The translations under genes were made by a program, and so were the position numbers. The notes under the pieces are model-generated. The model was not told the DNA's origin, did no database searches, and saw only the letters and a list, made by a program, of their open reading frames with translations. From Bacteroidota bacterium (GTDB lineage: Bacteria; Bacteroidota; Bacteroidia; Sphingobacteriales; Sphingobacteriaceae), in the NCBI GenBank assembly GCA_023450085.1, contig JAEXHI010000037.1, forward strand, positions 1-64,000: DNA of 64,000 bases, read 5' to 3'. Of this stretch, positions 17,455 through 25,410 are shown in pieces; the first letter of the stretch is position 1; each line of letters starts with the position of its first letter.

Positions 17455-19053
17455 ATGAAAACAAATATTCTTAATAAATATAGTTTGCTAGCGATCTTTG
17501 TATTGTTTCTTGGCGCAGGTTGTACCAAGGATTTCAAGGATATCAATACCGATCCAGTAGCATATGGGCCAAGTAGTTTCGACCCCAATTACATGCTGTC
17601 TACAGCACAATTAACCTATACAGGTAGTATCGATTTCTCTTATGATACTTGGCGGGGAAATCTGATTTACTGTTCTACCATGATGCAAGGGATGTCTACG
17701 GTAGTAAGCTACTGGGCGGGCGATAAATATATGTTAAACGAAGGTTATACTGCCGCCTATTGGGGTAATGGTGCTGTTGGAGCATATATTGAGCAAGTAC
17801 GCCCAATTGTAGATGCCGTAGAGTTTGCCAAAGGTGATGCAAAATACAGTAATTTATATAATGTCGCCCGTATTTGGAAGGCAGTCATTTTTGCCAGATT
17901 AACAGATTTATATGGAGATGTACCTTACTTGCAGGCAGGGCAAGGGTATTATACCAGCAACTATACGCCAAAATACGATAAGCAACAAGCCATTTACATG
18001 GATTTACTGAAAGAAGTAGATGAAGCCACCAATGCATTAAATCCAGCTGGAGATAAAGTAGTGGGGGATGTGATTTATAAAGGCGATATTGAAAAATGGA
18101 AACGTTTTGGTAATTCATTCTTGTTGCGCTTAGCGATGCGTTTGGTAAAGATAGATGAAAACACGGCCAGAACTTATGCCACTAAAACGATAGGCAAAAC
18201 GCTTACTTCCAGTGCGGATGATGCCATTGTTGCCCATGATGATAGGGGAGCGAGAGTAACCCAGAACAGAAATAGCCAAGTACTTTTAGGTGATGGCGGG
18301 CAGGAACATTATTATGTGAAATGGTCTAAAACCTTTATCGATTTGTTAAAGACTACAGCAGACCCTCGTTTAGGAAAAATTGCAGTAACCAAATTATACT
18401 TAAGCGATGGTTCTAAGACTCAAAACACAAATTTTGATGCCAATCCATTAGTGCAAAAAGGAATGCCTAATGGCAAGGATTTAAGTAGTGTGCCTAGCCA
18501 AAATATCAGCTCTGATCCGTTTTATACTACGATGCCAGATTATTCTTCTCCACATCCAAATATGTTAAAGAGAAATGGCATTACCTTCATCTTGTCCTAT
18601 GCCCAAACAGAATTGCTGTTGGCGGAAGCGGCACAACGTTGGGGAATAGGTGGCAGCGCAGCTACGCATTATAATGCAGGGGTAAAAGCGGGGATCACTG
18701 GTTTAGCTCCTTATGATGCAAGCATGGCCATTGCTGGAACTGCAGCAGATACTTACTTATTGGCGAATGCCTATAATGCTGGAACAGGTTTGCAGCAAAT
18801 TAATACCCAATATTGGCTGGCAAGCAATATCCAGCTTGATTTTTATGAAACTTGGAGTAACTGGAGAAGAACTGGTTTTCCTGTGCTAACACCAGTTGTT
18901 TTCCCTGGTAATGCGACTAATGGAACTATTCCTCGTCGTTTCCCATATCCAGTAGAGGAGGCAGCTAAAAATGGAGCAAATTATCGTGAGGCTTCTGGGG
19001 CAGTTCCAGGAGGGGATAATTTGACCGGTAGGGTTTGGTGGGATAAACAATAG
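17455..19053 (+). CDS. SusD/RagB-family surface nutrient-binding lipoprotein
   Basis: SusD proteins cap the SusC barrel at the cell surface and present ligand. The 532-aa product has a lipoprotein signal (FVLFLGAGC, Cys about 23) followed by TKDFKDINTDPVAYGP, a start typical of the SusD-like group often labelled SusD/RagB nutrient-binding lipoprotein (SusD-like_2). Helical TPR-like segments follow (YNVARIWKAVIFARLTDLYGDVPY, YDKQQAIYMDLLKEVDEA), then a C-terminal YWLASNIQLDFYETWSNWRRTGFP block and a RRFPYP signature. It is co-transcribed with susC (18-bp gap) and closes the operon at a strong terminator. Confidence 0.93.
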   Translation: MKTNILNKYSLLAIFVLFLGAGCTKDFKDINTDPVAYGPSSFDPNYMLSTAQLTYTGSIDFSYDTWRGNLIYCSTMMQGMSTVVSYWAGDKYMLNEGYTAAYWGNGAVGAYIEQVRPIVDAVEFAKGDAKYSNLYNVARIWKAVIFARLTDLYGDVPYLQAGQGYYTSNYTPKYDKQQAIYMDLLKEVDEATNALNPAGDKVVGDVIYKGDIEKWKRFGNSFLLRLAMRLVKIDENTARTYATKTIGKTLTSSADDAIVAHDDRGARVTQNRNSQVLLGDGGQEHYYVKWSKTFIDLLKTTADPRLGKIAVTKLYLSDGSKTQNTNFDANPLVQKGMPNGKDLSSVPSQNISSDPFYTTMPDYSSPHPNMLKRNGITFILSYAQTELLLAEAAQRWGIGGSAATHYNAGVKAGITGLAPYDASMAIAGTAADTYLLANAYNAGTGLQQINTQYWLASNIQLDFYETWSNWRRTGFPVLTPVVFPGNATNGTIPRRFPYPVEEAAKNGANYREASGAVPGGDNLTGRVWWDKQ

Positions 19054-19070
19054 CGCTCGATATTAAATGA

Positions 19071-19105
19071 AAAAGGCCCCGTAAGTACGGGGCCTTTTGT
19101 TTTTT
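19071..19105. terminator. Strong bidirectional terminator between susD and ilvE
   Basis: A perfect 13-bp GC-rich stem (AAAAGGCCCCGTA at 19071-19083 with its complement at 19086-19098) and a 2-nt loop lie between convergent genes. They have a T-run downstream on the plus strand and a run of As upstream that becomes a T-run on the minus strand, so it can serve both susD and ilvE. Confidence 0.9.
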
Positions 19106-19118
19106 AGTGGAAAAGGAA

Positions 19119-20186
19119 TTAAGAAATTACCCAGTTCCAACCAAAAGTATCTGGAGCTAAACCATATTTAATATCATTCAGCTTTTTAGCAATATTGTTA
19201 GAAACGTTTCTGGTAGCAGGATCAGTTAAGGTGTAATCTTTACCTTGATAGTTGATTTCACCAATGTGCGTTACTGTAGCGGCAGTTCCTGCAGCAAAAG
19301 CTTCCGTTAATTTTCCGCTTTCAATACCCTCAATAATTTCTTTTACTGAAAGTCTTCTTTCTTCAACTTCAATGCCATCAGCTTTTGCCAGTTGAATAAT
19401 CGTATCTCTAGTTACGCCATCCAAAACGGTAGTTCTTACTGCTGGAGTCACTAATTTACCATCAATCACAAACATTAAGTTAGCTGTTCCAGCTTCTTCA
19501 ATAAACTCATGGGTTTGAGCATCAGTCCAAATCAACTGGTCGAAACCTTCTTGTTTGGCCACCTCAAATGGATATAATGAACGGGCATAGTTACCAGCAG
19601 TTTTTGCAAAGCCAACACCGCCATCATCAGCACGAGTGAATTCTGTTTCTATTTTAACTCTTAATGCTTTGTTGTAATACTTGCCAGTAGGTGTTGTTAA
19701 AATACCAAAAGTATAAGAATCTGAAGCTTTAACGCCTAAATAAGGGTCGGTAGCGTACATTACAGGTCTGATGTAAAGTGCATAGTCCTCTTGCGCAGGA
19801 ACCCACTTCTCATCAATATTAATTAGTGTAGCCATTCCCTGCATAAAAATTTCTTCAGGAACCTCGGCCATCGCCATTCTTTTTGCCGATTTATTGAAAC
19901 GCAGGAAGTTCTTGTCTGCTCTAAAAATGCTGATTTTTCCATCAGGCAGTCGATAGGCTTTGATGCCTTCGAAAATAGCCTGTCCGTAATGCAGGGCAGA
20001 AATGGCAGGGCTCATAGGGATTGGACCATAAGGAACTACTCTAGGATTTTTCCATTCACCATCCTGATAGTCGCACAAAAACATGTGATCGGTAAATACT
20101 TTACCGAATGGCAATTGCGAAAAATCAGTAACGGTAAGGCGAGTTTGCTCAACCTTTGTTACTTTGATGTCTAATGTTTCGGTCAT
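19119..20186 (-). CDS. ilvE: Branched-chain amino acid aminotransferase
   Basis: IlvE is a PLP enzyme catalysing the last step of valine, leucine and isoleucine synthesis and the first step of their breakdown. The 355-aa product has the fold-type IV landmarks: HYGQAIFEGIKAYR, the RFNKSAKRMAM segment, the Schiff-base lysine in GFAKTAGNYA, EAGTANLMFVIDGKLVTP, and LDGVTRDTIIQLA. I chose the ATG at 20186 (MTETLDIKV); the frame upstream to 20216 is non-typical. It is a single gene, with no other ilv or leu genes in the window, and a consensus -7 box lies 123 bp upstream. Confidence 0.94.
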   Translation of the reverse strand: MTETLDIKVTKVEQTRLTVTDFSQLPFGKVFTDHMFLCDYQDGEWKNPRVVPYGPIPMSPAISALHYGQAIFEGIKAYRLPDGKISIFRADKNFLRFNKSAKRMAMAEVPEEIFMQGMATLINIDEKWVPAQEDYALYIRPVMYATDPYLGVKASDSYTFGILTTPTGKYYNKALRVKIETEFTRADDGGVGFAKTAGNYARSLYPFEVAKQEGFDQLIWTDAQTHEFIEEAGTANLMFVIDGKLVTPAVRTTVLDGVTRDTIIQLAKADGIEVEERRLSVKEIIEGIESGKLTEAFAAGTAATVTHIGEINYQGKDYTLTDPATRNVSNNIAKKLNDIKYGLAPDTFGWNWVIS

Positions 20187-20221
20187 TTTATAACATTTTT
20201 TTAAGATAGCTTTCAATAGGT

Positions 20222-20277
20222 CGTCATTTTGGGCGAAACGTAGTATAGAAACTTCTTGCTACTATCGAAAAATGACG
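20222..20277. repeat. Imperfect palindromic intergenic element upstream of ilvE
   Basis: CGTCATTTT at 20222-20230 pairs with AAAATGACG at 20269-20277, with further partial pairing inside (GTAGTA...TACTAT). It resembles the other GTCAT-type interspersed palindromes in this window. It would lie within the 5' leader of ilvE if the promoter at 20309 is used. Confidence 0.5.
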
Positions 20278-20308
20278 GTCGTTTTAGCGACCTCGTGTTT
20301 ATTTGCTG

Positions 20309-20316
20309 CAAAAGTA
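20309..20316 (-). promoter_or_regulatory. Putative -7 promoter element of ilvE
   Basis: On the minus strand TACTTTTG matches TAnnTTTG exactly. It predicts a transcription start near 20303 and a leader of roughly 115 nt that contains the palindrome at 20222-20277. No well-spaced -33 TTG is visible. Confidence 0.45.
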
Positions 20317-20352
20317 CTAAAAATCAAGTGTTTTTTAAGTTTTTACAAAGAT

Positions 20353-21318
20353 TTAATGTTTGTTTTTTAGTGTTTGCAGCACACTAAGTACCCATCCTTT
20401 TCCCCACTCTTCCATTTGTTCTTCAGTCCATAAAAATGGGTAGAAAATTCTTTTTTGGAAACGAGGCGGTAAATACTTCTGCCAATTGGTTCCTCCAGTT
20501 GCGGCAATATCTACGGGATCTTTTTCCAGGTACCTTACCGCCGATTTATAATGAGATAAAGGCCACTCCACGTTTACATAAAGATCTAGCTTACGTAACT
20601 CTTCCGCTAGTTCACCTATATCTTCTCCTTTTGCTTCTAGTTGTTTGTATAGTGAAGCAAAATTACTGTGCTCTCTTTCTTTGGCCAAGGCTAAAAATTG
20701 AGTCGCATATTTGTTGATGAACTGTTTTAATGTTAAAGTTTGTTTGCCTGTGGCCAGTTCAGTAGCACCGAATTTCCAGTAGATATATTCGAATTTTTCT
20801 TCGATACTGGCTCCTGCAAGTGATTCTCTCTTGCTTTTGTCTACCAATTGGGTAAAATCCGTAGCTGATATTTCAATCATTCGATACTGTCCACTTTGAA
20901 AACCACTGGCAGGTAACAGCGACATGCGGAATTTCAAAAACTGCTCTTTTTCCATGCCGTTCACCATTACTTCAAAAGAGGTGGTAAGCGCATTGAAATA
21001 AGCATTTATCCTTTTTACACGTTCGGTGAAAAATTTAGCACTTAAATTTTCATGGGTAGCTATTTGTTTGCACTCATGTAATGACAGCTTAAAATAGAGT
21101 TCGGTAATTTGGTGGTACATGATGAAGATTTCCTCATCAGGGAATGGTGTTTTTGGACTTTGCAGACTTAGTAAAGTATCTAGGTGGATGTAGTCCCAAT
21201 AAGTGAGAAAGTCTGCGTATAAAAGGCCGTCAAGGTACGAGACCATATCTTGTCCCATCGCTTCATATTTTTCCTGAAGCAGGGCTAGTTTTTCTTTAAT
21301 CTGTGGAGTTAGTTCCAT
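20353..21318 (-). CDS. kynA: Tryptophan 2,3-dioxygenase family protein
   Basis: The family oxidises L-tryptophan to N-formylkynurenine with a haem cofactor. The 321-aa product shows the family landmarks: YLDGLLYADFLTYWDYIHLDTLLSLQ in outline, DEEIFIMYHQITELYFKLSLHE, where the distal active-site His is the HQ pair, FLKFRMSLLPASGFQSGQYRMIE in outline, and a PLSHYKSAVRYLE segment that could hold the proximal haem His, then GGTNWQKYLPPRFQKR near the C-terminus. I chose the ATG at 21318 because the open frame further upstream runs through an interspersed repeat. No other kynurenine-pathway gene is in the window. Substrate is inferred from family only; the divergence of the C-terminus leaves some doubt. 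Confidence 0.82.
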   Translation of the reverse strand: MELTPQIKEKLALLQEKYEAMGQDMVSYLDGLLYADFLTYWDYIHLDTLLSLQSPKTPFPDEEIFIMYHQITELYFKLSLHECKQIATHENLSAKFFTERVKRINAYFNALTTSFEVMVNGMEKEQFLKFRMSLLPASGFQSGQYRMIEISATDFTQLVDKSKRESLAGASIEEKFEYIYWKFGATELATGKQTLTLKQFINKYATQFLALAKEREHSNFASLYKQLEAKGEDIGELAEELRKLDLYVNVEWPLSHYKSAVRYLEKDPVDIAATGGTNWQKYLPPRFQKRIFYPFLWTEEQMEEWGKGWVLSVLQTLKNKH

Positions 21319-21729
21319 TTGTTTTGTCTTTAACACGGATTGACCGTATTGGTTTAAATAAAAATAACCCTGAAATGAATTACATAGCTTTTCGCTTCGC
21401 GACAGTTCAGGGTGACGTGCTATTTTCGTCATGCTATCCCGAACATTCAGGATCAGCATCTTTTAAACATTAAAGAGCAACAACTAGCTGGGCCTATCTA
21501 TGATAAGCGTAAAATTGAAAATCCGTATCCACGATGAAGAAAGCATTGGGATTGTTTTTTATGCGTTTTGTCATTCAGAGCGCAGCGAAGAATCTTTTTG
21601 TGATATGTTCTTTTGAGATTCCTCGTTCCTCGGAATGACAATATAGTTTGTTAAGTAACACTTTTTTTCGGCTATTCCAACTTTGACAATCTCTCAAAGA
21701 TTGTCAAAGTGTAATGCTGTAATCTAAAG
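21319..21729. repeat. Repeat-rich intergenic region
   Basis: This 411-bp stretch holds no gene. It contains a CCTGAA/TTCAGG palindrome (about 21369-21452), a GTCATTC-type element with a GTCATTCAGAGCGCAGCGAA core starting at 21570 and a partly complementary end GGAATGAC near 21633-21640, and a perfect stem-loop at 21680-21710. The GTCATTC core recurs at 63677 with one difference over 24 bp. These are interspersed intergenic repeats of the REP/BIME kind. Confidence 0.7.
21680..21710 (-). terminator. Perfect 13-bp stem-loop after the SerB-like gene
   Basis: ACTTTGACAATCT at 21680-21692 is exactly complementary to 21698-21710 around a 5-nt loop. It lies 20 bp beyond the stop of the minus-strand SerB-like gene. 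The following minus-strand sequence has no immediate T-run, so it may act as a 3'-end stabiliser rather than a classic terminator. Confidence 0.55.
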
Positions 21730-23028
21730 TTAATACAATACCCTAAACTTTATAGTATGTTCAATCTTTTTCAATGACTTGAACAGCTGTTTGTCGTATT
21801 CGGTATTGATATCGGTAATGGCATAGCCAATGGTACTATTGGTCATTAAAAATTGACCCACAATATTAATGTCGTGCTTTGCAAAAATGGTGTTTATTTT
21901 TGCCATAATCCCTGGTACATTTTTATGGATATGGATTAATCTGTGCGATTTATCGATAGCTGGTAATTGTAAGTTAGGGAAGTTACAGCTCAAGTAAGTA
22001 GTACCTTTATTCATGAAATCCGCTACACGTTTAGGGATAAACAATGCATTTCGTGGATTGGCTTTGGCGTCGTCAAAAACCACAATGCCCATTTCATTAC
22101 AGGTCTGTAGGGAGAACTTGTTTTTGGCATTGCCCAAATAACCAATCGTTTTCAGTTTAACCGCTCTTTTCAGCTTTTCTTCTTCGATTTTTTCGCCATT
22201 GGCTAAAATCATCATGCCCACGTCGGCCACATATTTCTCTTCAAATTCAGTTTTGTGGCGAATAGAGAAACCATCCTTTTTAAGGAAATTAATCGTATCA
22301 GCAGGAACATTGCCAATCACCAAGCACAAGATTCTATTTTTAGGGTATGATATGGCTCTTGGCAGATTATTCACGTACAAAAACTCGTCGAAACTAGGCG
22401 TAACGTGATCGGCTTTGGTAACAATACTCTCTCTAGCAATATTCTCTGTAAAAGCATAGAACTTTTTGATAAGGCCACTTTCGCGAAGCTGAAAATCAGA
22501 ATAACCATCGCCAATGCCATATAAATCACCTTGCAGGTTCATTTGCTGCATTAGCTTTACTTTGCCACCTTCTTCGCTTAGCGGATTGGCGTGGTCGTAA
22601 TCTATAATTTTACCATCACCTGTAGTGACAAAGGTATTGGCATAAATATTTTCTTTTTTAATGTGGTATTGGCTTACTACTGGTGTAATAAATTCTTTAA
22701 AACCGCCAGAAACAATAAGTACTTCATCGGCATGTTTTTTAAAGAAATCCGCATTGCGGGAGAAAGATTTTGATACTTTCTTTTTCAGATGCTTGATGAG
22801 TTTTTGCAGGTGCTCTTCATTGGCTTCTAGCAATTTTACACGTTGGGCCAAGCTTTCTGAAAACGATAGTTTGCCTTCCATGGCTAAATTGGTGTAATCC
22901 TCTATCTTTTGGTAGATGGCTTCACGCTCGGGGTGCTTGGCTAAGGAAATACGGGCTAATTCGTCTAGGGCTTCAACTTGGGTAAATGTGCTGTCAAAAT
23001 CAATGATGTAAAAGTTCTGCTGTTTCAT
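21730..23028 (-). CDS. serB: Phosphoserine phosphatase (HAD) fused to SerA-like remnant and ACT domain
   Basis: The 432-aa protein has three parts. Residues 1-220 are a HAD phosphatase with motif I DFDST (D10, D12), motif II SGG near 107 and motif IV GDGYSD at 173-178, fitting SerB, the last step of serine synthesis. Residues about 230-352 resemble the ends of D-3-phosphoglycerate dehydrogenase (SerA): the strand/helix order of its substrate-binding domain, KTIGYLGNAKNKFSLQTC and GIVVFDDAKANPRNALF, joined directly to the SerA linker (VADFMNKGTTYLSCNFPNLQLP). Residues 362-432 are a SerA-type ACT domain (RLIHIHKNVPGIMAKINTIF). The NAD-binding Rossmann domain is absent, so no dehydrogenase activity is expected. 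Serine feedback through the ACT domain is inference. The epimerase gene lies 8 bp upstream and is probably co-transcribed. Confidence 0.88.
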   Translation of the reverse strand: MKQQNFYIIDFDSTFTQVEALDELARISLAKHPEREAIYQKIEDYTNLAMEGKLSFSESLAQRVKLLEANEEHLQKLIKHLKKKVSKSFSRNADFFKKHADEVLIVSGGFKEFITPVVSQYHIKKENIYANTFVTTGDGKIIDYDHANPLSEEGGKVKLMQQMNLQGDLYGIGDGYSDFQLRESGLIKKFYAFTENIARESIVTKADHVTPSFDEFLYVNNLPRAISYPKNRILCLVIGNVPADTINFLKKDGFSIRHKTEFEEKYVADVGMMILANGEKIEEEKLKRAVKLKTIGYLGNAKNKFSLQTCNEMGIVVFDDAKANPRNALFIPKRVADFMNKGTTYLSCNFPNLQLPAIDKSHRLIHIHKNVPGIMAKINTIFAKHDINIVGQFLMTNSTIGYAITDINTEYDKQLFKSLKKIEHTIKFRVLY

Positions 23029-23035
23029 CTGGAGT

Positions 23036-23998
23036 TTATTTCAAGGCATTGCATACCTCGGCAATGCTTTGGTCTAAGGGTTTAAATTCGAAGTTTAGGG
23101 TGTCTTTTATTTTTTGGTTACTATAATAGCTCAGGTTAAAGCTGCTGCGGGCGGCATCTTTGGTAAGGTCGGGAGCTTTTCCGGTAAAAACCGACGCCAG
23201 TTTTGCGGCTCTCCAGGCAATGCCCAGCATCCAAGGTCTGGCCTCTATAGCAGGAGCCTTGATTCCAAAGCCTTGTGCAATTTGCGCAAAAAAGTCTCTA
23301 TAGTGAAGGTTGTCGGCACTTAAGGTGTAACGTTCAGCGGTAATTTCGCTATCCATGAGCAATATCATGGCTTTGGCTACATCTTCTACATCTACAATAC
23401 CCGTGGCACCGTCGGTGTAAAACTTCAAGCCATCTTTTACCAATTTGAAAATTGCACCGCTGCCATTGTAGCCAGCATTTTTGCCAATAATTACGGCTGG
23501 ATTTACAATCACCGCATCCAAGCCTTCGGCAATGCCTCGCCAAACTTCCATTTCGCCTTCGTATTTTGAAATAGCGTAATGATGTGCTTTGGGGTCATAT
23601 TCCCAAAAGTGCTTTTCGGTAATGAGCTGGCCTTCTTTGGCAATACCCAAAGCAGCAATGGAACTCACGTGCAATAAACGCACATTTTTTTCTAGACAAA
23701 GGTTAACAATATTGGCCGTTCCCTCAATGTTGATTTTAACCAGTTGGGCCTTATCTTTAGGATTAAATGATACGGTAGCAGCGCAATGATAAACATGGGT
23801 GATGCCCTCAAAAGCATCAGCAAGGCTCTCGGTTTCATTCACGTCGGCCAAATGCCATGTTAGCAATGGATTGTTTTGCAGCAAGGCAGGAATAGTTGAA
23901 CTGGCTCTTTTGATGGCTCGTACCGCTATATTACTGTCGGTAAGTTGCTTTACCAATTCTGCTCCTAAAAAACCCGTAGCGCCTGTAACAAGTATCAT
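23036..23998 (-). CDS. NAD(P)-dependent epimerase/dehydratase family protein
   Basis: The 320-aa extended short-chain dehydrogenase begins with the Rossmann dinucleotide motif TGATGFLGAELV (residues 5-16). It has the HxAA motif (YHCAATVSF), the Ser of the active site (LLHVSSIAALG) and the YxxxK motif (YAISKYEGE), so cofactor binding and the catalytic triad look intact. These proteins reduce or epimerise nucleotide sugars or dihydroflavonol-like substrates; the substrate cannot be told here. It lies 8 bp upstream of the SerB-like gene, in the same direction, so the two are probably one transcript. No glycan synthesis genes accompany it. Confidence 0.9.
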   Translation of the reverse strand: MILVTGATGFLGAELVKQLTDSNIAVRAIKRASSTIPALLQNNPLLTWHLADVNETESLADAFEGITHVYHCAATVSFNPKDKAQLVKINIEGTANIVNLCLEKNVRLLHVSSIAALGIAKEGQLITEKHFWEYDPKAHHYAISKYEGEMEVWRGIAEGLDAVIVNPAVIIGKNAGYNGSGAIFKLVKDGLKFYTDGATGIVDVEDVAKAMILLMDSEITAERYTLSADNLHYRDFFAQIAQGFGIKAPAIEARPWMLGIAWRAAKLASVFTGKAPDLTKDAARSSFNLSYYSNQKIKDTLNFEFKPLDQSIAEVCNALK

Positions 23999-24126
23999 TT
24001 CATTTTTTTAAGGATGTTGGAGCCTGCTTTTTAACGAAACAAGGGATATTTAAAACATAATTTTAAACAGGCTCTTAATATATGCGCCCAAAAATAGATA
24101 TTTGGGGGCAACATTTAAATAGCTTT

Positions 24127-25308
24127 ATGAGTTTGTCTGATTTTTTTTCGCCAATAGACCCAGAAAATTTTACGCCTAAGAAAGGTTTCTTAACCAGTCA
24201 GTTGGGGATGAAGGTGGAATTTTTTACTGATACCTTTCCGGAATTGGAAGAAGGCAAGTATGATTTAGCGATTTTAGGTGTAAAGGATGATAGGGGAGCC
24301 GTACATAATAATGGCTGCTCTTTAGCTCCTGATTATTTTCGTGAGCAGTTTTATCTGCTTAATGAAGGCCAAGTGAATACCAAGATAGTAGACTTGGGAA
24401 ATATTATTGCAGGACAAGAAATTTCGGATACCTATTTTGCCCTGAAAACGGTGGTTGCCGAATTGGTGAAGCTGGATATTGTGCCCATTATTATTGGAGG
24501 AGGACAAGATTTGACCTATGCACAATATATGGGCTATGAGTATTTGGAGCAAAAAGTAGATTTGTTGGTGGTGGATAATCGTTTTGATATCGATGAAGAT
24601 GATTCGGAAGGTGTGGCTACCACTTCACAAAGTTATTTGAGTAAAATTTTCCTGCATCAGCCTAACTACCTGTTCAACTATAGCAATATGGGCTATCAAA
24701 CTTATTTTGTGAGTCAGGATAGTTTACGTGTAATGGATAAGCTTTATTTTGATGTGCATCGTTTGGGAGAATTCGTTTCGGACTTGTCTGTTTCTGAGCC
24801 TGTCATTCGTAATGCCAATATGGTAAGCTTTGATATGGGAGCTATTCGTTCGAGCGATGCTTGTGCTAACATGAATATGGTGCCAAATGGGTTTTATGGT
24901 GAGGATGCTTGCCGAATTGCCAGATATGCGGGAATGAGCGATAAACTGACTTCCATAGGGTTTTACGAGTTTAATCCTGCTTTTGATAAAGGTAGCCAGA
25001 CCGCGATGTTGCTTTCGCAAATGGTATGGTATTTTGTGGATGGATATTATGCCAGAAAGAAAGATTTTCCGTTAACTCCTAAATCGCAATATATTATTTA
25101 CCGTGCAACGGTAAACGATGGTGCAACGGAAGTAAACTTTGTGAAAAGTAAAAAGTCAGATCGTTGGTGGATGCAGGTGCCTTATCCCGCAAATGGATCA
25201 AAAAATGAACGCTTTCATTTAGTGCCTTGTCGTTATGATGATTACAATACGGCTGTTAAAGGCGAAATGCCCGACCTGTGGTGGCGTACTTATCAAAAAC
25301 TCATTTAA
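24127..25308 (+). CDS. Ureohydrolase (arginase/formimidoylglutamase) fold protein lacking metal ligands
   Basis: The 393-aa product has the arginase-family layout: a central VPIIIGGGQDL loop, LLVVDNRFDID, and MVSFDMGAIRSSDA. In active ureohydrolases these are GGDHS, DAHxD and SxDxDxxDP, which hold two Mn ions. Here they read GGGQD (residues 124-128), DNRFD (150-154) and SFDMGA (234-239), so the two metal His and one or more Asp are replaced. Hydrolysis of arginine or formimidoylglutamate by the usual mechanism is therefore unlikely; a binding or structural role is more plausible. The start at 24127 (MSLSDFF) is preferred to the frame extension at 24082. It is a single gene divergent from the epimerase gene. 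Confidence 0.82.
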   Translation: MSLSDFFSPIDPENFTPKKGFLTSQLGMKVEFFTDTFPELEEGKYDLAILGVKDDRGAVHNNGCSLAPDYFREQFYLLNEGQVNTKIVDLGNIIAGQEISDTYFALKTVVAELVKLDIVPIIIGGGQDLTYAQYMGYEYLEQKVDLLVVDNRFDIDEDDSEGVATTSQSYLSKIFLHQPNYLFNYSNMGYQTYFVSQDSLRVMDKLYFDVHRLGEFVSDLSVSEPVIRNANMVSFDMGAIRSSDACANMNMVPNGFYGEDACRIARYAGMSDKLTSIGFYEFNPAFDKGSQTAMLLSQMVWYFVDGYYARKKDFPLTPKSQYIIYRATVNDGATEVNFVKSKKSDRWWMQVPYPANGSKNERFHLVPCRYDDYNTAVKGEMPDLWWRTYQKLI

Positions 25309-25335
25309 CAATATCAAAGAACTACTAGATATTCG

Positions 25336-25343
25336 TATATTTG
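25336..25343 (+). promoter_or_regulatory. Putative -7 promoter element of the TlpA-like gene
   Basis: TATATTTG matches the Bacteroidota -7 consensus exactly and predicts a leader of about 63 nt before the ATG at 25411. No clear -33 TTG is seen at the expected spacing. Confidence 0.5.
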
Positions 25344-25410
25344 AGTAACAACTTATTATACTAAACGGAATAAGTTCTTTTTGAACTTTATATCACTAAC
25401 ACTTTAAACA

